This document shows, piece after piece, positions 48,332-57,736 of a DNA stretch of 64,000 nucleotides. The notes below the pieces were generated by a model. It was not told where the DNA came from and did no database searches. It saw only the letters and a list, made by a program, of their open reading frames with translations. Location: positions 62,001 through 126,000 of the forward strand of contig WGNR01000006.1 in the NCBI GenBank assembly GCA_016124445.1, given 5' to 3'. Origin of the DNA: a bacterium (lineage in GTDB: Bacteria; Planctomycetota; Planctomycetia; Pirellulales; Pirellulaceae). Position 1 is the first letter of the stretch. Every line of letters starts with the position of its first letter. Made by a program: the position numbers and the translations under genes.

Positions 48332-49423
48332 TCATCCTTGCGATATTTGCAGGAGACGATTCTTCAATTCACTGGCAGCCGAATCGAGCGGCCCATTTTC
48401 CGGCAAAGCGGTCATTTTGGTTTGGCCATTACCGAGCGACTGCTGCGAATCACTTACACCGGCCGAATCGGAGGCAGTCTGCTGGCCCTCGATTGGAATC
48501 AGCGTCGAATTGGTTTTGCCGAAGCCGCAATTACGGCCGGACGATTTAGCCGCGTATAGTGCTTCGTCAGCTCCTCGCAGCATCGCATTGAAGGAGTCGG
48601 CATGGCAGGAACTGATCAGACCGCAGCTGAGCGTAATTTGGATCTCGTCGCATCCGTACTGCACCGGTTCGCTGCGGATGACGTTCAGAATCTTTTGAGC
48701 AACCGTCACCACGGCATCCCATTCCGATTCCGGAATCAACAACGCCAATTCTTCGCCGCCGATTCGCGAGAGAAAATCGGTTTGCCGAACGACCGTGTTC
48801 AATCGGCCCGCCACTTCGCGCAGCACCTGGTCGCCGGCATCGTGCCCGTATTGGTCGTTCACCTTTTTGAAGTGATCGATGTCCATCAGCACCAGCGTGA
48901 ACGGATGGTCTTTTCGTGTCCAGTGTGCCCATCGCTGGCTGCCTGCTTCGTCGAAGGCCCGACGATTCAGCAATCCGGTCAGCGCGTCGGTTCGTGCTTC
49001 CGACAGCGATGTTTCCAGGTCGCGGGTCTGGGTCTTGAGCGTAGCTTCAGCCGATTCCAGACGCTGTTTCAGCTTTTGATTGGCAGCCGTGATCTGGGCG
49101 ATTAGTTCGACCGCTTTCGATGAAAGGCCTCCCTGATCTTCTGCGGTTCGTTCGGCGTCCGGGGTGGACAACTTCTGCTCCAGGTTCTGCAGCAGCTCGA
49201 TATGTTTCGAGATATCGCCCGAGAAATGCGTCGTGAACTGGATCATGCCAGCCAATTTGTCGCGGTACGATTCGGCATTCGGTTGGGCTTCTTCAGCTGG
49301 CTTCGACTTGGGACGCATTACGTAGTCCCACAATCGACCTAGCCAGAATCCGATAAAGATTCCCACTAAAAGGGTCACGACACCGAAGACGTCGCCCAGA
49401 ACGAAAGTCAATAACTCGGCCAT
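48332..49423 (-). CDS. Membrane-bound diguanylate cyclase (GGDEF)
   Basis: A 363-residue protein. N-terminal membrane helix (FGVVTLLVGIFIGFWLG, about 12-29), a coiled coil (about 60-170) and a GGDEF domain (DALTGLLNRRAFDEAG to the C-terminus). The active-site loop is GGEEL, a mild variant of GG(D/E)EF; the inhibitory I-site RxxD is present five residues before it (RQTDFLSRIGGEEL). It should make cyclic di-GMP with product inhibition, which commonly restrains motility; being next to fliA and the flagellar locus is suggestive. The start at 49423 is the Met before the membrane helix. Confidence 0.9.
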   Translation of the reverse strand: MAELLTFVLGDVFGVVTLLVGIFIGFWLGRLWDYVMRPKSKPAEEAQPNAESYRDKLAGMIQFTTHFSGDISKHIELLQNLEQKLSTPDAERTAEDQGGLSSKAVELIAQITAANQKLKQRLESAEATLKTQTRDLETSLSEARTDALTGLLNRRAFDEAGSQRWAHWTRKDHPFTLVLMDIDHFKKVNDQYGHDAGDQVLREVAGRLNTVVRQTDFLSRIGGEELALLIPESEWDAVVTVAQKILNVIRSEPVQYGCDEIQITLSCGLISSCHADSFNAMLRGADEALYAAKSSGRNCGFGKTNSTLIPIEGQQTASDSAGVSDSQQSLGNGQTKMTALPENGPLDSAASELKNRLLQISQG

Positions 49424-49788
49424 AGTTGGGGTTTGTCGAGAATTGGTGATCGAAAAATAACTTCCTGCCGCCAGTCGGAATTGGCCCGGCTCAGTTCGGC
49501 CTGAATCGGGGCAATACCGTTGCCAAACCATAGGTTACAGCTAGGGCAATGACGCAGGGCAACAGTATTTGTGGGGGAATCGCTCCGTGAAATCTTCGGG
49601 TAAAACGATCTAGCAGGAAATTGTAAGCCAAGATTACAAAACTATCGGGCGCGAACCCCGCTTTGGCTGGATACCATTCGACGGCTTTTCGCCTGCAAGC
49701 GTATTTTAAGCTAATTGCGGCCATAAATTCGCTACGATCGTTATCTTTCGAGTTGTTTTCCCGCTTACGGCAGGAAGTTCACCCAGGC
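49424..49788. other. Divergent intergenic region
   Basis: About 365 bases between the diguanylate cyclase and glmU-like genes. A 77-residue minus-strand frame (49491-49724) exists but has no Shine-Dalgarno. Promoters in both directions should lie here. Confidence 0.3.
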
Positions 49789-51039
49789 ATGAACGGCATT
49801 CTTTTTGAAGATCGAACCGTCGCGCAGATGTACCCCATGGTGCTTGCTCGGCCGGCGTTCGGAATTACCTGCGGTGGATTTCGCCTGGCGGAACTCGTCG
49901 AGCCATTGTTCAGTGCCTGCCGCGGAGTGGTTCGACATCACCTGGTTGGTGTTCAGGCGACTTACCTGCCAGAGCTGCATCAAACTCCGTGCAGCGAACA
50001 GGAGCCAACCTTGCTTCTCAACGCTCGGCTGGTCCCGCGGGTTGCCACGCGCGAAAAGCTGCGGGCCTGGATCAACTCGAAGCAGCCTGGCATCGTTCAG
50101 CAGGATGGCAAGCTGATTGCCGCCATGCTTCCACCGGGCCGCCGACCTCCTTCTCCCAAGGTTCCCTACGACGAGTGGCTGTTGTTTTTGGATTCCTTGC
50201 AGCCGAGTCCCGAACTGCCGCTTCGCGCAGAAACATACGACATCATCGAATACCCACACGACGTCGTTAGATTTAACCTAGAAATCATTCACGAAAACTT
50301 AGAATCGCGATTGGCCAGCGGCAGGTATAAAGAGATCCGCGATGGCCTGTTCGCCGCCGGGAAGATTAGCCTGGGCGAAAACGTGGTGATTGACGCGTCC
50401 GGAGGCCCAATCGTCGTGGAAGAAGGAGCCACGATTGGGCCGTTTTGCTTCCTCCGCGGGCCCGCTTACCTGGGCCGAAATGTTAAGGTTATCGAACATT
50501 CGGCGATCAAAGATGCTGTTTCGCTCGGCCATACCACAAAAATTGGCGGCGAAGTCGAAGCGACCATCATCGAACCTTATTCCAATAAGCAACATCACGG
50601 TTTCCTTGGGCACAGTTATCTGGGAAGCTGGATTAACCTCGGTGCAGGGACCTCCAATAGCGACTTGAAGAACACCTACGGCACCGTGAAGATGGAGTAT
50701 CCCAACGGTCGCGTTGCCACGAACATGCAATTCATCGGCTCGATTTTTGGCGACTACTCAAAGACCGCCATCAATACCGGTATATTTACGGGCAAGACGA
50801 TCGGGGTTTGCAGCATGCTGTACGGGTTCGTGACCACCAACGTGCCGAGCTTCGTCAACTATGCCCGGCTGTTTGGCCAGGTCACCGAGCTGCCCCCGGA
50901 TGTCATGATTTCGACTCAACAGCGGATGTTCCAGCGTCGCCATGTCGAGCAGACGCCGGCCGATATTCAGCTCATCCACGATATGTACCTACTCACCCAG
51001 GAAGAGCGTCAGCTGACGGGTGAACCTTTAGTTTTTTAG
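49789..51039 (+). CDS. Alternative GlmU-type sugar nucleotidyltransferase/acyltransferase
   Basis: A 416-residue protein of the Bacteroidetes/planctomycete GlmU-like type, predicted to make UDP-N-acetylglucosamine. The short N-terminal transferase-like part starts with NGILFEDRTVAQMYPMVLARPAF. The C-terminal half is a left-handed beta-helix of hexapeptide repeats (VVIDASGGPIVVEEGATIGPF, then YLGSWINLGAGTSNSDLKN), with the signature Asn and Gly of the acetyltransferase. The ATG at 49789 is the second Met in frame; CAGGAAG lies upstream. metF follows 9 bases later. Confidence 0.85.
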   Translation: MNGILFEDRTVAQMYPMVLARPAFGITCGGFRLAELVEPLFSACRGVVRHHLVGVQATYLPELHQTPCSEQEPTLLLNARLVPRVATREKLRAWINSKQPGIVQQDGKLIAAMLPPGRRPPSPKVPYDEWLLFLDSLQPSPELPLRAETYDIIEYPHDVVRFNLEIIHENLESRLASGRYKEIRDGLFAAGKISLGENVVIDASGGPIVVEEGATIGPFCFLRGPAYLGRNVKVIEHSAIKDAVSLGHTTKIGGEVEATIIEPYSNKQHHGFLGHSYLGSWINLGAGTSNSDLKNTYGTVKMEYPNGRVATNMQFIGSIFGDYSKTAINTGIFTGKTIGVCSMLYGFVTTNVPSFVNYARLFGQVTELPPDVMISTQQRMFQRRHVEQTPADIQLIHDMYLLTQEERQLTGEPLVF

Positions 51040-51048
51040 AACTTCCCC

Positions 51049-51954
51049 ATGCTTGCCGATTTTTACAAACCTGGCGAATTGCCGATTTCGTTTGAACTCT
51101 ATCCTCCCAAGACCGACAAGGGATTGCGGTCGCTCATGCTCCAGGTCGAGCATTTGATGAAGCACAAGCCTGCCTTCATCACCTGCACCTACGGAGCTGG
51201 CGGATCGACCCGTGGTAAGACGCTGGAAATCGTCGAGAAGGTCAAAACCATTTTTCAGGTTCCGGTCGCCGCTCACCTGACGGTGGTCGCTTCGACGATC
51301 GCCGATCTGCGCAGCTTTTTGGCGGAAGCGGAACGTCGCGGTGTCGATTATATCGTCGCCCTGCGAGGTGACCCGCCCCAAGGGGAGACAAAGTTCAAGC
51401 CGAACCCCAAAGGTCTGCGCTACGCCAACGAACTGGTCGACCTGATTAAAGACGAATTCAACGAGTTCGGCGTGTTGGTTGCCGGCTATCCGGAAAAGCA
51501 CCGCGAGGCCCCCGACGAGAAGACCGACATCGAGAACCTGAAGCGGAAGGTCGACGCCGGCGCCGACGTGGTCGTTTCGCAGCTCTACTTCCGCAACAGC
51601 GACTTCTACGCCTGGCGAGAGAAGTGCGAGAAGGCAGGCATCACGGTGCCGATCGTGCCAGGCATCTTCCCGATCAACAGCCTGGCCCAGATCTCGAAGA
51701 TCGCCAAGCTGTGCGGGGCCGGCATTCCGAAGAAGCTGTACGAGAAGCTGAACGAAAAGCCGGAAGATGCTGAGTGGCATAAGGCCGTGGGAACCGCTTA
51801 CGCCTCGCAGCAGGTCAACGACCTGGTCGACAACGGAGTCCCTGGCTTCCACTTCTACGTGCTGAACCAGGCCGAAGCGACCGGCAAGATTTTGACGGCG
51901 CTGAACGAGCATCGCACGAAAAAGAAGGACGATAGCCCGGTCAAAGCCCGCTAA
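51049..51954 (+). CDS. metF: Methylenetetrahydrofolate reductase
   Basis: A 301-residue flavoenzyme reducing 5,10-methylene-THF to 5-methyl-THF for methionine synthesis. The TIM-barrel signatures are visible: ISFELYPPKTDKG (with the catalytic Glu), FITCTYGAGGSTRGKTLE, VAAHLTVV, YIVALRGDPPQGE, and PIVPGIFPINSLAQI. Complete. It is likely co-transcribed with the GlmU-like gene. No riboswitch was seen upstream. Confidence 0.95.
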   Translation: MLADFYKPGELPISFELYPPKTDKGLRSLMLQVEHLMKHKPAFITCTYGAGGSTRGKTLEIVEKVKTIFQVPVAAHLTVVASTIADLRSFLAEAERRGVDYIVALRGDPPQGETKFKPNPKGLRYANELVDLIKDEFNEFGVLVAGYPEKHREAPDEKTDIENLKRKVDAGADVVVSQLYFRNSDFYAWREKCEKAGITVPIVPGIFPINSLAQISKIAKLCGAGIPKKLYEKLNEKPEDAEWHKAVGTAYASQQVNDLVDNGVPGFHFYVLNQAEATGKILTALNEHRTKKKDDSPVKAR

Positions 51955-52150
51955 GCTTCCCAGGCCGAACCCACCGGCAGCAAAAGAAGTCCTTCAGCCA
52001 TGCTGAAAGTTGCCGCCGGTCATTGCCCGTATGAAGAATTCGGGCTAAAATTCGAGGCTTCCACAGCAGGGCAGCCGAAAACAAGGCAGCCCCGGTGCTT
52101 CCACCGGCCAAAGATTTGACCGGCAATCTGCAGGAAACACCACCCATTGT

Positions 52151-52234
<84 letters not shown>

Positions 52235-52444
52235 CCTTCTTTCTGTTTGCGTTTATTGCAAAGAGTACCGTTTTTGCTCGCTAAAGTGGCGTTTCGATTA
52301 CTGGTGTAGCGTCAATCCTGTTAACCAGCACGGTGTGGATGCCTCGGTTCTACCCTTCAGCATTTGAATTTGTGAGCAACATACCTTTTGCTGAGCGTTT
52401 TTGGATTTTGGTCACGATGGATACGTGAGATCAAAGGAAGAAAA

Positions 52445-53716
52445 ATGACGGAAGTCAGCGCTGTACAGCAAAACCCGAAGGTGACTTTCCACCTCTATTG
52501 CTTCCGAAATGAGAACGCAATCGGGTTCCTTCCGCCCGAAGGGACGATGGTGGTACAAGCCCTTCAGTTCCCTATTGATTTTGCTGATTGCACATGCATA
52601 CCAACCGGTGGGGTCGGTTTCTGGAGTAAGGCGGGGGTAACCAATGATCTTGAGTGCCAATGGTACAGACCCTTCGTTCCCATTAATCGCAAAGATATAC
52701 CTGATGACTTGACCGGCTCACCGCGCATAAAAAACTGGATCTGCCACCAACGACGTCCTGACGCGAACAGTTACCCTCTTTCGCAACTGACCGTCGATGA
52801 TGACGAAGTTCACATGGTCGCATTTCTTGGAAAAAAGTTACTATTCCGCCGCCTTGGTGAAGAGGTTGTTCTCGATTTACAAGAGGTACCTGAGTGCCAG
52901 CCGTTTTCGCTGGCAATTGAATGGAGCCCGACGCACATTGAGGCACGAGTGACATGGGTAGATGGCGTTGAGTTGGAAAAACATTATTCGGGCACCGGAG
53001 TTTCGTATAAGGAACTATCAAGTTACAAGAACCCCGGTGTTGGAAAGGTCGTTCGATTTTGTGAAAGGAAAGAGTTCGACACCCTAGTGATCCCAGCGGC
53101 GATCGCAAGGGCGATCTGGCGAACGGTGGAGCCGTCTATCGATGAGTTGAATCACCCTGAGCAACGTTCATCCAATGTTGCCGCCGTGCGGAAAGCCTAC
53201 GCCGACCAGCACGACTTTTCTTCAACCGTCCTCGAAATAATTGAAGAGGTAAAGCAGGCAATCCGCCGCGCCAAACCTCATGCTTTTTGGGATCACAACA
53301 ATCCTAAGAGAGAGACCGAAACCGGCTCCGGCCTCCGCATGCTCTTCGAGTCGATTTGTGCATACAAGAACATTCAGGTATTTCAGGAGGACCCCAGCCG
53401 GTCCGGCAATGTCGATTTTGTCTTCTCTGCTATATCGATTGAGTGGACGCACTTGAACCTAGTGTTAGAGCTTAAGAATGCCCATTCGAAGCGACTCGAT
53501 CACGGACTTACCTTACAACTGCCCACCTACCTTCGAGAGCGGGAAGTTCTTACGGGGGTCTACGGCGTGCTCTGGTACAAGGGAACGCACTTTGAACAGC
53601 CGAGTGATCCCACCCTAATTGATTGCATTGCCCGGTTAGACTCAAAGAAGCCGGCAGGAGTTATTGCGGTAGTTGGATTCGACCTGTCATTTTCGGTGCA
53701 GGCGAGCAAGAAATAG
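52445..53716 (+). CDS. PD-(D/E)XK nuclease-like protein, unknown system
   Basis: A 423-residue protein with no recognised full-length family. The first 260 residues are beta-rich and lack a recognisable domain. The C-terminal part (about 260-423) reads like a PD-(D/E)XK nuclease core: E302 in a helix (LRMLFESICAYK), D324 in GNVDFVF, E342 and K344 in LVLELKNA, and Q358 in LTLQLPTYLRE, with WYKG following. The AAGGAAG upstream supports the start at 52445. It is the first gene after tRNA-Leu. A 60-base sample has about 50% GC, visibly lower than the flagellar genes. Its partners are unknown. A restriction or anti-phage role is inferred. Confidence 0.7.
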   Translation: MTEVSAVQQNPKVTFHLYCFRNENAIGFLPPEGTMVVQALQFPIDFADCTCIPTGGVGFWSKAGVTNDLECQWYRPFVPINRKDIPDDLTGSPRIKNWICHQRRPDANSYPLSQLTVDDDEVHMVAFLGKKLLFRRLGEEVVLDLQEVPECQPFSLAIEWSPTHIEARVTWVDGVELEKHYSGTGVSYKELSSYKNPGVGKVVRFCERKEFDTLVIPAAIARAIWRTVEPSIDELNHPEQRSSNVAAVRKAYADQHDFSSTVLEIIEEVKQAIRRAKPHAFWDHNNPKRETETGSGLRMLFESICAYKNIQVFQEDPSRSGNVDFVFSAISIEWTHLNLVLELKNAHSKRLDHGLTLQLPTYLREREVLTGVYGVLWYKGTHFEQPSDPTLIDCIARLDSKKPAGVIAVVGFDLSFSVQASKK

Positions 53717-53799
53717 CTGGCGACGTTGAGATTTGAACTGCAGATTATTCGTCTATTACATGCTCCCCTTATTCTCGGATAAATTCTTGTACAAATCGA

Positions 53800-53829
53800 T
53801 TGACTACTTGTGTAGTCAGGTGCTACGAT
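53800..53829 (+). promoter_or_regulatory. Sigma-70-type promoter of the blaI operon
   Basis: TTGACT (53800-53805) and TACGAT (53824-53829), 18 bases apart, precede the repressor gene. The first operator palindrome starts at the third base of the -35 box and fills much of the spacer; the second begins three bases after the -10 box. The arrangement predicts autorepression. Confidence 0.65.
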
Positions 53830-53847
53830 CCGACTACACGAGTAGTC
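53802..53847 (+). promoter_or_regulatory. Twin BlaI-type operator
   Basis: Two perfect 16-bp palindromes share the arms GACTAC-N4-GTAGTC: GACTACTTGTGTAGTC (53802-53817) and GACTACACGAGTAGTC (53832-53847). Centres are 30 bases apart, about three helical turns, so two repressor dimers would bind on the same face. The ACTAC/GTAGT half-sites resemble those of MecI and BlaI in Gram-positive bacteria. An 8-bp palindrome TTGTACAA lies just upstream (53788-53795). Confidence 0.85.
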
Positions 53848-53864
53848 ACACAAGGCGAAAAGCA

Positions 53865-54272
53865 ATGCCGCAACGCAAACCTCTCGGCAAAGTTGAACTC
53901 GAACTGCTGCAAGCAGTCGAAGAGCTGCAGCCGGTTACCGTTCGAACGTTAGCGGAACATCTGGCTGACAAAACAGGTCAGGCGCGGACAACCATCCTGA
54001 CAACCCTGGAACGTTTGCGGGCCAAGGGATGCGTGACGCGACGTTCTATCAAAGGCGTCAATCACTACTCTCCACGTATCCCTGTATCCGAGCTGTTACC
54101 GCGAATTGTGGCTGACTTTGTTCAAAAAATGCTCGGTGGATCGGTTTCCCCCGTCGTCGCTTATTTGCAGGACCAGAAGGAAGTCGATCCAGATGAGTTG
54201 GCTCAACTAAAATCTTTGGTGGAAGATCTCGAGGCGAAGCAGGCCAAAAAAGATAAGAGGAGGAAGAAATGA
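53865..54272 (+). CDS. BlaI/MecI-family repressor
   Basis: A 135-residue winged-helix repressor. The DNA-binding domain is at about 5-80 (LGKVELELLQAVEELQPVTVRTLAEHL, then RTTILTTLERLRAKGCVTRR and GVNHYSPRI). The C-terminal helices serve for dimerisation; a Lys-rich tail ends the protein. The ATG at 53865 follows the operators; a longer frame would start upstream of the promoter. It overlaps the M56 peptidase gene by 4 bases, the classical repressor/sensor-protease pair, which would cleave it on signal. Confidence 0.93.
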   Translation: MPQRKPLGKVELELLQAVEELQPVTVRTLAEHLADKTGQARTTILTTLERLRAKGCVTRRSIKGVNHYSPRIPVSELLPRIVADFVQKMLGGSVSPVVAYLQDQKEVDPDELAQLKSLVEDLEAKQAKKDKRRKK

Positions 54273-56038
54273 ATGATTTTCTGACTCAACTGCTTTCCGT
54301 TTGGTTTGATATTATCTGGAGAGTAACTTGGCAAGGTACGATCGTCCTCTTGATCGCCTTGGTGATCGATTACCAATGGAAGTCCATGCCACCCAGCTGG
54401 CGCAGTTGGCTTTGGCGATTAGCCTTTCTCAAAATCGCCGTTGCAATACTCCCTCTCTCTTTTGAACTTCCACTGCTGCCAACATTTGTCGAGCCTACCG
54501 TATCTACGTCTACGACAGCCAGCAGTTTTGTAGACGTCCCGCTTTCAGCTTGTTCTCCGGATTCTTTGCAGTCATCGATACCGCTGCTGAAGCTCCTTCT
54601 TTTTTCAGTTTGGCTCATGGGCTTAGCGGCATGCGCGATATCAAATTGGGAGAGCGGCAGGCAGGTCCGAAAGAAATTGCAGAAATCGACGTCCACCCAG
54701 GCTGGTAGCCTGCTCATGCAGAACGTGCTGGCGATTTGCCGCAAGCTAGGACTGACCGTGATTCCAGAGGTTCGGTTGATACCTGGATCGAATAGTCCCT
54801 GTTTGCTCACCAGAAAGAAACGGTCCATCATACTTCTCCCAGAGCAATGGCTTGAATCGTGTTCGATGACCGAGCTGCGATTATCTTTGGCCCATGAACT
54901 CGCGCACCTGGCTCGCCGCGATTTAGCATGGAATCGTTTTTTAATTTGGTCTCGATCAATACTTTTCTTCCATCCTTTGGTTTGGATTGCTATGCGGCGA
55001 TATCTCCTGTCTCAGGAAATGGCCTGCGATAGTATCGCGATTGAGAACACCGGCGGAAACCGCGCCGATTTTGCCCGCCTTCTCGTACAACTTGCGGAAC
55101 ACGCTCCGGCAACTCCAATTAGTGCCGTGGCAATGATAGGCTCGACTTTCAGTCTCAAGGAAAGGATCGCATCCATGTATCAGGCACACTACAAACCTAC
55201 CAAGTTCGTCGCTTGGGCCGTCACGGCAATTGGAGTTTTGAGTCTCATGCCATTTGCGCTTGCCGAACAAACGCAGAAGGATGAACGCAAGGAATCCGAG
55301 GTGAAAAATGAGGCAAGCGGGACGAAAGTGTCCGCATCTGCGAGCGCAACTTCTCGAGGGTCAGGATTTGCCAGAGGCATGGGGGCCGGGGCAGGGATGG
55401 GTGCCGGAGAAGGCAGGGGTATCGGGACAGGCAATGGAAGAGGAAATGGGGACATGAATCAACCGAACTCTGGCTTTGGCACTGGGTTTGGCTCTGGCTT
55501 CGGCTTTGGCGGCGCTCTGACTCGTTCAAGCTCCCAGTCGCGCGGTAGCACGTCGGTATCGATCAGCACCAATTCTCCGCAAGACGCCAAAAACCCGACA
55601 ACACGGTCTGAAATGGATCTTGAGAGACCCTCGAGAATGAAACAGTCGATGAGTTCGCAAAATACCAGTGGCAAAGAGTCCTGGACGCGCACTACTGAGG
55701 CAACTCTGAATGGCGACAACATTACAGTTGTCGAAAAACCCAATAAGATTTCGCTCTCAATCGAACATCCAGACGGAACGGAAGACGTTTTTGTCGCCAA
55801 GGACCTACGAGATTTGGCGATTCAATCGCGCAAAGCGGCCGCCATTTATCGTAAATTGTTGACCCCAGTATCGACTGCCAGCAACAACATGGGCACCGCC
55901 ACCAATACTGGAAACAGCATGCCCCTCAACGCCCGCGACCTGATGCGGCAACAAATTCAGTCAATGAAAGGTGAACAAGGTTCACAAGATGCTATGCTCG
56001 ATCGTCTACTCGACGAGTTAGATGCACTTGGGAATTAA
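54269..56038 (+). CDS. BlaR1-like M56 membrane metallopeptidase
   Basis: A 589-residue protein. Membrane helices at about 18-36 and 40-62, and about 110-125; a zinc-protease site HELAH (in LSLAHELAHLARRDLAWNRF, about 207-227) with the third ligand region MACDSIAIE; a further helix at about 312-325 (WAVTAIGVLSLMPFAL). After this, about 75 residues are extremely Gly-rich (GMGAGAGMGAG and GTGFGSGFGFGG). The last 130 residues form a small alpha/beta domain (ITVVEKPNKISLSIEHPDG). The penicillin-binding sensor domain of BlaR1 is absent; the sensing part is probably the C-terminal domain. It likely inactivates the overlapping BlaI. Confidence 0.88.
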   Translation: MNDFLTQLLSVWFDIIWRVTWQGTIVLLIALVIDYQWKSMPPSWRSWLWRLAFLKIAVAILPLSFELPLLPTFVEPTVSTSTTASSFVDVPLSACSPDSLQSSIPLLKLLLFSVWLMGLAACAISNWESGRQVRKKLQKSTSTQAGSLLMQNVLAICRKLGLTVIPEVRLIPGSNSPCLLTRKKRSIILLPEQWLESCSMTELRLSLAHELAHLARRDLAWNRFLIWSRSILFFHPLVWIAMRRYLLSQEMACDSIAIENTGGNRADFARLLVQLAEHAPATPISAVAMIGSTFSLKERIASMYQAHYKPTKFVAWAVTAIGVLSLMPFALAEQTQKDERKESEVKNEASGTKVSASASATSRGSGFARGMGAGAGMGAGEGRGIGTGNGRGNGDMNQPNSGFGTGFGSGFGFGGALTRSSSQSRGSTSVSISTNSPQDAKNPTTRSEMDLERPSRMKQSMSSQNTSGKESWTRTTEATLNGDNITVVEKPNKISLSIEHPDGTEDVFVAKDLRDLAIQSRKAAAIYRKLLTPVSTASNNMGTATNTGNSMPLNARDLMRQQIQSMKGEQGSQDAMLDRLLDELDALGN

Positions 56039-56360
56039 CACCACGTACATCTCAACGACAAGATCGCCTTTCGCGAAAACAGATTGCGGAAGGCCTGATC
56101 GAGCGGAGATGAGATGTCAGGACTCTTTGTTTTGTCCGTTCATATTTCTTGCGTCTAATGCCCAGGGTGAAGTCTGGGTTTGCTTGCCCTCCACGAAAAA
56201 CTCCACCATCAAATTCATTTTTCCCTAGAACCCCGCCCCGCAACCCTAGATAATCAACCCATCGAACAACCCACCCAGCAAACGGGGCCGAAGCCACCGG
56301 ATGGTTTCCCTCTGGCTGAGTGGGACGCGGTTGGTGTTTGGTTTTTAGGGGGTAAGAACA
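56039..56360. other. Intergenic region
   Basis: About 320 bases between the M56 peptidase and the next secreted protein. No gene, tRNA-end duplication or intrinsic terminator was found. The Shine-Dalgarno GGGGGTAAG before 56361 is the only clear feature. Confidence 0.35.
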
Positions 56361-57671
56361 ATGACATCTTCTCGATGGGCGTTTTCAGTCGTTGGCCTGG
56401 CTTTCTGTGTTGGGCTTACTTTCTGCATTCCGCAAACGGTGCACGCCGGGCCTTGGCTGACGGGGCCTGAGCAGCAGTTTTTTGAGGCAATGGGGGTCGA
56501 TGCTCGGATCAATGGGCAGACCGTCAAGCGGACCGCGGACCTGGCGGCTTGGGATACGGCGGCACAGCAGGCCCGACAGCCGCTCAAGGGGCATATCCAA
56601 GCGATCTCCGCCGCCCAGAAGCAAATGACGCCGACCAAGGCCGAACAGGACAAGCTGGCCGAGATTCAGAAGAAGCTGCAAGAGGCCATTCAAGGGGCCA
56701 TGCGGGGCGTGGTGATCGGGGCGCTGCTGGGGAACGATTCGTTCGACCAAGCCCGGGCTTCAACCTCGCAGATGATGCAGGCCGGCGATGCCAACGGGCC
56801 TTACGTGCGGCAGGCCTGGGAGATCCAATCGAAGTGGCTTGCGCGCGGGCTTGATGCGCGTGACACTGCCGATCGCAATCTGAAAGCGATCACCGACCAC
56901 CTCGCCAGCCGCTCAGGTAAAACGCTGACCGGTGATGACTTCTCGCTCTCGATGTTTGCCGACGGGAAGACATTGTCGCTCGTCGGCAAGAGCGGAAGCC
57001 GCCCGCTACGGATGCCGGTTGTCCAGATCGTGATGCACCGCAAATCGACCGGCGGCGGCTGGACCGCGCTCAATGGTCTTAGCAGCGGAATCGGTTTGAA
57101 CATGGGGATCATGAATGGAGCCGACGCGGTTCAGGGAACCGAGCTTTCGGTCAACCAGGAACGGGCCATGAACCTGCCGTTCGCTTCGACCCTGGTTCTG
57201 CCCGACCTGGCTCCTGAAAGCCGCATCAACATCGACTTGAACATCCCCGTCGAAGCGATCATGTCGGTCGAAACGGCGGAACTGTACGTCTGGACCGATC
57301 AAGGGAGCCTGCATGTCGCGGAACTTGACGGCTTGGATGCCTCGCAGCGCCGCGTGCAAGTCCAGATCGACAAAGAACGCGCCGAAGCTGCCCCGCAGCA
57401 AGGCCCTGTGTCGGCGCTGTTCGGCCGACCACCGGCCCAATCGCAGCAACCGAAGTCGAGAGCTCAGACCCAGGCCGAAATGCGAGCTAAAGCACAGCAA
57501 CAAGCGGTGCAGGAAAACCTGGCGAACGTCGAACTGAGGATGGCTCAGAAGGCAATGGGGCGGCGCGACGACAAGATGGCGGAGTATTACCTGCGCGATA
57601 TCCTTCGCCGCTACCCCGATACCTCAGCCGCCCGCACTGCCGGCAAGTTGGTCAGGAAGTACGATAAGTAA
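56361..57671 (+). CDS. Secreted protein of unknown function
   Basis: A 436-residue exported protein with a signal peptide (VVGLAFCVGLTFCIPQTVHA). The first 200 residues are helical (LAAWDTAAQQARQPLKGHI ...). Residues about 200-330 are beta-rich (VVQIVMHRKSTGGGWTAL, STLVLPDLAPESRINIDL). The last 100 residues are Gln/Ala-rich and end in a TPR-like helix pair (MAEYYLRDILRRYPDTSAARTAG), typical of planctomycete envelope proteins. A GTAAG Shine-Dalgarno is spaced well. No catalytic motif recognised. Confidence 0.8.
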   Translation: MTSSRWAFSVVGLAFCVGLTFCIPQTVHAGPWLTGPEQQFFEAMGVDARINGQTVKRTADLAAWDTAAQQARQPLKGHIQAISAAQKQMTPTKAEQDKLAEIQKKLQEAIQGAMRGVVIGALLGNDSFDQARASTSQMMQAGDANGPYVRQAWEIQSKWLARGLDARDTADRNLKAITDHLASRSGKTLTGDDFSLSMFADGKTLSLVGKSGSRPLRMPVVQIVMHRKSTGGGWTALNGLSSGIGLNMGIMNGADAVQGTELSVNQERAMNLPFASTLVLPDLAPESRINIDLNIPVEAIMSVETAELYVWTDQGSLHVAELDGLDASQRRVQVQIDKERAEAAPQQGPVSALFGRPPAQSQQPKSRAQTQAEMRAKAQQQAVQENLANVELRMAQKAMGRRDDKMAEYYLRDILRRYPDTSAARTAGKLVRKYDK

Positions 57672-57736
57672 CTGATCAACGACACCGCCTAAACCTCCAA
57701 ACGCACAGGATCGTTTCTGTGTGAGGATCTTCCGTT

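Noticed and set aside
49491..49724. A 77-residue minus-strand frame with a hydrophobic segment
   Set aside because: No Shine-Dalgarno, no partner and atypical residue composition in the first half.
51028..51912. A 294-residue minus-strand frame antisense to metF
   Set aside because: metF is unambiguous on the plus strand; the antisense frame has no recognisable motif.
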